In this document: piece after piece, positions 61,740 through 64,000 of the stretch | How the letters are laid out: each line of letters starts with the position of its first letter | Position numbering within the stretch: position 1 is the first letter of the stretch | From: Leptodactylus fallax | Lineage: Eukaryota > Chordata > Amphibia > Anura > Leptodactylidae | Reading direction: 5' to 3' | DNA: 64,000 nt | NCBI GenBank assembly: GCA_947044405.1 | Contig: CAMRHE010000330.1 | Span: 682,001 to 746,000, forward strand | Program-made: the position numbers and the translations under genes | Notes under the pieces: generated by a model | What the model was told of the DNA's origin: nothing | The model's database searches: none | The model's input: only the letters and a program-made list of their open reading frames with translations

Positions 61740-62860
61740 GTGTAAATGCTAATGAGTTGCCTTCAGCTGAGAGCAGGGAAGATGCAACTGAACTTCCTGC
61801 AACCCAGCTCAGCACAAATGTTATTGATGCTTTGTTTCCTCCGGTGCTAGGAGCCAGTGAGACCTTGTCTGTAGACACACCTACATCTGCGGGGGCGTCT
61901 CCCTCCCAGCTTGTTAATCTGTCTACCACAAATCTCATTGAGGCCCGGTGTGAATTAACAATTGCTGATGAATGTACTGTCAATGTAATTGCCAATGCTT
62001 GTTGTGAAAGTGTACAGGGTAGCTCTTCTGAGTCACTGGAAGCGACTTCTACTATTTCGCCCAGTGTATCCGATGAGCACCCAACTGCTGACCATGTGCC
62101 AGGTGGTCAGGTAGGCTATGGGGATCTTATGGCCGATCCAGGTGAGGGACGGACTGCTGGTAGTGCGGTGCTAGCCCGCAGCCAGAGTGCTAAAAGAGTG
62201 GAGGGCGTTTCTACCTTTGAATCGTTGCTTACACCACCTGGAGTCGGTGCTGAGACCGCCATGACTAGCCTCACTCCCTTGAAGCCGGAGGAGTCCGGCC
62301 AGTATGAGACATACACGTCTCTTCGGTCCAGTTCTATTCCAGGAGTGCCCATGGCCCAAGTGCAGATGGCATGGGGTACTGGAGGTGTGATCCAAGAAGA
62401 GGGTATGTCCAATATATTACCTGTCAATGTATTGTGGGGGGATGGTTTGGGGAAGCATGAGCTCAGTCATTTGCCCAAGGTATCATCATCACCCACCCAA
62501 GTACAGGGAGGACAGGGTCCCAACATACCTGTGCCAGAACCAGAGGTGCCCCTAGATTTGGAAGCAAAGGGGGAGGTGCAGAATCCCCTAGAACTCTCCC
62601 AACTAGCGGCTAGTGTGGGGAAGACCCTGAGAGAGCAGGCCAAGGGTAGCCAGGAGAGCAGAGATTGCCGGGATGGGATCTCTGGAATGATATCCCAAGG
62701 GTCTGAGGTCATGAGTGTAAAGCTACGGGATGCCCGCACTCAGAAAGCGGACCCGGAACAGGCAGGAGGTAGCCAAGTGTACATGGCTCAGAGCCTGGGC
62801 CTTAGAAGTGTCCCTAGTCAGACTAGACTAGAGAGCCAGCAGGGTCCGGCAGCTATGTAA
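61730..62860 (+). CDS. Retroelement ORF of unknown function (376 codons)
   Basis: It starts at an ATG overlapping the end of the gag frame by ten bases and stays open to 62,860. The product is Ser/Thr/Glu-rich and of low complexity (ELPSAESREDATEL, SVDTPTSAGASPSQL, LEAKGEVQNPLELSQL), with no enzyme motif I recognise. By position it is the spacer between protease and the next pol domain. Just downstream (62,880-63,000), text in another frame reads FREAVQADPSL. This resembles the stretch that precedes integrase-type domains in some gypsy elements, suggesting pol was deleted right after it. Confidence 0.6.
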   Translation: MAVSVNANELPSAESREDATELPATQLSTNVIDALFPPVLGASETLSVDTPTSAGASPSQLVNLSTTNLIEARCELTIADECTVNVIANACCESVQGSSSESLEATSTISPSVSDEHPTADHVPGGQVGYGDLMADPGEGRTAGSAVLARSQSAKRVEGVSTFESLLTPPGVGAETAMTSLTPLKPEESGQYETYTSLRSSSIPGVPMAQVQMAWGTGGVIQEEGMSNILPVNVLWGDGLGKHELSHLPKVSSSPTQVQGGQGPNIPVPEPEVPLDLEAKGEVQNPLELSQLAASVGKTLREQAKGSQESRDCRDGISGMISQGSEVMSVKLRDARTQKADPEQAGGSQVYMAQSLGLRSVPSQTRLESQQGPAAM

Positions 62861-63109
62861 CATGCACCTCTCTTTTGCCTCACTCCAGCCAAGAGTTCAG
62901 AGAGGCTGTCCAAGCTGACCCTAGTCTGAACATATTGAAGGCACATGGCGCTCAACCACCCTCAGAATCTGACAAGGCCCGAGTCTGCTGGGACCCCGGG
63001 GGAAGGTGAGGGAGCCTTGGGGCCAGAGCCTGAGAAGCTGGAGGCGGAGGTGCTTTCAAAAGAGGGGCGTAGGCCCCTACTTCCTGCAAGCCCCATCTAA
63101 AGGGGAAGG

Positions 63110-64000
63110 TGTGATGATTCTGCCTAAATATGGCCATAACTCAGAGAGGTATTTTGGTCTCTGGGTAGCGTATTTCTCTCTAGTTCCATTTATTCATACT
63201 GTGTGCAGCTATGAGCCTAGGTGTATATTGGCAGTAGTGGCAACACTGGAACAATAGGGCTCCATTGAATTCATACACAGTCCTGGCTGATCAAACAAAC
63301 ATGCATTGTCCAGCTGCACTGGTTGACCAGATATGGCTGATAACATTGTATCAGGTCATTTGGTCTCATCTACATACAAAAGATCTGGACTTGATTGCAT
63401 TAACTCATCAGACATGCTGTTGCCGGTAACCTCATTCTGGGAGGTGGCATAAAGGGTATATAGGATGAGGTAAGAGGTCTGTGGGAGGAGATTATGCTAT
63501 GGAGATGATGCTATAGGGATTATGCTATGGAGATTGGGCTGAGACCATCACAGACTACAGAGTTGTTACAGACAGACCATGAGGAGATTTTTGTGATGAG
63601 ACTATTGGATTAATGCTGAGAGACCACTGTAAAGAGCATGCAGGCTGGATTATTGTACTGTGATGCCACATGCTAGGAGTTAATGCCACTTGCCAAGAAG
63701 CCTCCACTGGTGATCTCCACATGCTATGTGTGAGTGTTGGACTATAGAACCACATCAAGGACATTTGTGGTAAAGTAATCATTTCACCTTTATCCCTTTT
63801 ATTTTATTTGTGCTGTATTTTGTAACTAGTAACTGTTAATGCTTGTATATATCTGCATATCTGTTCTGAACTGTATATGTTAGATGTTAATACCGACCCA
63901 TTTAGGGGTTAATAAATATATAAAATTTAGAAAGCTTGTCTTGTATTTATCTGGTGAACCCGACATTCACTGGCGGTGAGTGTGGTTTTTATATGAAAGA
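63110..64000 (+). mobile_element. 3' LTR (truncated by the window end)
   Basis: It starts tgtgatgattctgcc immediately after the polypurine tract and matches the 5' LTR. It contains one copy of the 107-bp sequence that is duplicated around the LINE, and it lacks the LINE. A TATATA box lies at 63,458. Relative to the 5' LTR it has a 6-bp insertion near 63,830 and about seven substitutions. About 40 bp remain outside the window. Confidence 0.93.

Larger units (their letters stand above)
60519..63109 (+). mobile_element. Internal region of the LTR retrotransposon, lacking pol enzymes
   Basis: Only 2.6 kb separates the LTRs, against 4-6 kb or more in complete gypsy elements. It carries a gag-like frame, a second spacer-type frame and no reverse transcriptase, RNase H or complete integrase. 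A polypurine tract, aaaggggaagg (63,099-63,109), abuts the 3' LTR. Retained ends and lost enzymes make it a candidate non-autonomous copy that would depend on a complete relative. Confidence 0.85.

Overview
This 64 kb window is vertebrate nuclear DNA and most probably comes from a frog or toad. It is AT-rich and crowded with short palindromic DNA transposons, SINE-like repeats, poly(A) runs and microsatellites. It also carries a Tx1-like LINE and a Ty3/gypsy-type LTR element, and its few coding segments end in GT-AG splice sites. The anuran assignment is inferred from the repeat style and the Tx1-type LINE. The vertebrate assignment is firm, because exons of the RNA-binding protein gene larp4b can be read. 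Positions 1 to about 37,900 hold the 5' half of larp4b on the minus strand. A CpG-rich promoter and untranslated exon 1 lie at about 37.3-38.0 kb, with the exon 1 donor after 37,416. The exon with the normal start codon is 14,678-14,807, a PAM2w exon is 3,483-3,627, and an acidic exon is 165-320. The La motif, RRM and C-terminus lie beyond position 1. Splice phases across these exons agree. The most unusual item lies inside the second larp4b intron on the same strand. It is a single exon of 1,446 codons (6,415-10,752) that begins MGCCFS, a myristoylation and palmitoylation signature. It holds three tandem ~270-residue repeats and ends at a consensus splice donor in phase 0, the phase needed to join the PAM2w exon. 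It looks like an alternative first coding exon that would give a very long, lipid-anchored larp4b isoform. A nested same-strand gene is the competing explanation. The 22.6 kb first intron (14,808-37,415) carries only repeats, including an 18-copy 40-bp minisatellite next to the promoter. From 38 to 54 kb I see no host gene. This part holds palindromic MITEs (one hAT-like with an 8-bp target duplication, one enclosing an inverted minisatellite), a 935-bp deletion derivative of a Tc1 transposon, and a 77-nt near-perfect hairpin. From 54,144 to the window end lies an internally deleted LTR retrotransposon. Its 5' LTR is split by a 5.3 kb 5'-truncated Tx1-like LINE, which is flanked by an unusually long target duplication of 107 bp. 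The 3' LTR runs off the window about 40 bp before its expected end.
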